A stretch of 7,129 bases of DNA from Bacillota bacterium (GTDB taxonomy: Bacteria; Bacillota_C; Negativicutes; JAEYSJ01): contig JAEYSJ010000256.1 of assembly GCA_023434855.1 (NCBI GenBank), positions 1 through 7,129 of the forward strand. The letters run 5' to 3'. Below, in pieces: positions 6,596-7,129 of this stretch (the stretch's first letter is position 1; each line of letters begins with the position of its first letter). A program made the translations under genes and the position numbers. The notes beneath the pieces are model-generated. The model saw only the letters and a list, made by a program, of their open reading frames with translations. It was not told where the DNA came from and ran no database searches.

Positions 6596-6618
6596 GCATT
6601 AGCCTGCCGATTCGTCAA
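6590..6618 (-). promoter_or_regulatory. Sigma-A type promoter of the his operon
   Basis: On the minus strand TTGACG (6613-6618) is followed, after exactly 17 bases, by TAATAT (6590-6595). A TGC triplet directly before the -10 makes it an extended -10. This scores well against the consensus TTGACA-17-TATAAT. Transcription would begin near 6583, leaving a leader of only about 40 bases before hisG. That is too short for a T-box or a leader-peptide attenuator. Confidence 0.8.
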
Positions 6619-6695
6619 CCCTTAAAGTTTGCTTATAGGAATTTCTCTGGATATGTTGAATAGAAAATAATATTAATTTAAAGGAGATCATTGTC

Positions 6696-7129
6696 ATGTC
6701 CACACTTAATATTCTGGTGTTAAACCACTTGGCGGAACGCCACATTGCTGTCATAACCGGTACCGTACCTGAAAGTAAGATCATTACCTGTGAATTGGAA
6801 AATGCCGGCAGGTATATTGCTGATACCGACATCCTGCTGGCCTGGGGGTGGACAGATATTCGGCCTTTATACCTCGCCGCTCCAAAACTCAAATGGGTGC
6901 ATGCCCTAAGCGCAGGGGTGGAAAGCCTGCTATTTCCGGAAATTCAAAACAATTCCACCATCCTTACCAATTCCAGGGGTATCCATGGCATCCCTATGGC
7001 CGAGCATACTTTTGCGATGATATTGGCTTTTACCCGTGGCCTTAACCTCTCAGTCCGTCAACAGATCGTCAAGAAGTGGAAAAGAGTGCCTGCCGACGAA
7101 ATTTATGAAAAGACCATTGGCATAATTGG
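6696..7129 (+). CDS. D-isomer-specific 2-hydroxyacid dehydrogenase family protein (N-terminal part, cut by window edge)
   Basis: The gene starts at ATG 6696, nine bases after an AAGGAG site (6681-6686), and stays open for 144 codons to the edge. The visible half is the substrate-binding domain of the NAD(P)-dependent D-2-hydroxyacid dehydrogenase family. It has a short beta-start LNILVLN and then WVHALSAGVESLLFPE (about 68-83). Next is LTNSRGIHGIPMAEHTFAMIL (about 90-110), the hinge segment before the Rossmann domain. The last residues, KTIGIIG, begin the GxGxxG nucleotide loop. Such enzymes reduce 2-keto acids or oxidise 3-phosphoglycerate or other D-hydroxy acids; the substrate cannot be told from this half. 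It is transcribed away from his and shares its 154-bp control region. Its own promoter is unclear: the best pair, TTGCTT (6629-6634) and TATGTT (6652-6657), is weak. Confidence 0.9.
   Translation, partial: MSTLNILVLNHLAERHIAVITGTVPESKIITCELENAGRYIADTDILLAWGWTDIRPLYLAAPKLKWVHALSAGVESLLFPEIQNNSTILTNSRGIHGIPMAEHTFAMILAFTRGLNLSVRQQIVKKWKRVPADEIYEKTIGII

Noticed and set aside
6629..6657. Promoter for the divergent dehydrogenase (TTGCTT-17-TATGTT)
   Set aside because: Both hexamers are weak matches and other equally weak pairs exist nearby, so I did not list it as a feature.
6542..6695. T-box riboswitch or histidine leader peptide upstream of hisG
   Set aside because: The predicted leader is about 40 bases, with no specifier loop, no T-box consensus and no run of His codons.

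Overview
The window is almost entirely a histidine biosynthesis operon on the minus strand. Read in the direction of transcription, the order is hisG-hisD-hisC-hisB-[304-bp inverted-repeat element]-hisH-hisA-hisF-hisI. The last gene runs off the left edge. A D-2-hydroxyacid dehydrogenase gene starts divergently at 6696 on the plus strand and runs off the right edge. Short-form HisG, monofunctional HisB, consensus AGGAGG-type ribosome binding sites, GTG starts and a sigma-A promoter all suggest a Bacillota (Firmicutes) genome. The protein style and gene order look most like Negativicutes (Sporomusa/Pelosinus-type). That placement is inference from memory, not a database match.

Layout. 6696-7129 (+) is the dehydrogenase N-terminal half. 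6542-6695 is the shared 154-bp divergent control region, with a strong his promoter (-35 at 6613-6618, -10 at 6590-6595) and a perfect 7-4-7 palindrome over the -10. Then on the minus strand come hisG (5876-6541), hisD (4539-5879), hisC (3463-4539) and hisB (2810-3394). A 332-bp gap (2478-2809) is nearly filled by a non-coding element with 46/47-bp imperfect terminal inverted repeats and several internal hairpins. It is followed by hisH (1869-2477), hisA (1141-1872), hisF (381-1139) and hisI (1-384, partial).

How the genes work together. HisG condenses ATP with PRPP. The phosphoribosyl-ATP pyrophosphohydrolase step (HisE) is not visible but may be fused to HisI beyond the left edge. HisI opens the ring, HisA isomerises, and the HisH-HisF pair makes imidazole glycerol phosphate plus AICAR. 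HisB dehydrates, HisC transaminates, and HisD oxidises histidinol to histidine. Absent from the window are HisZ, which a short-form HisG normally needs, and a histidinol-phosphate phosphatase. Both must be encoded elsewhere.

The genes are ordinary. The least explained part is the MITE-like element between hisB and hisH, which splits an otherwise tightly coupled operon. The absence of any attenuator or T-box room in the short his leader is also worth a look.
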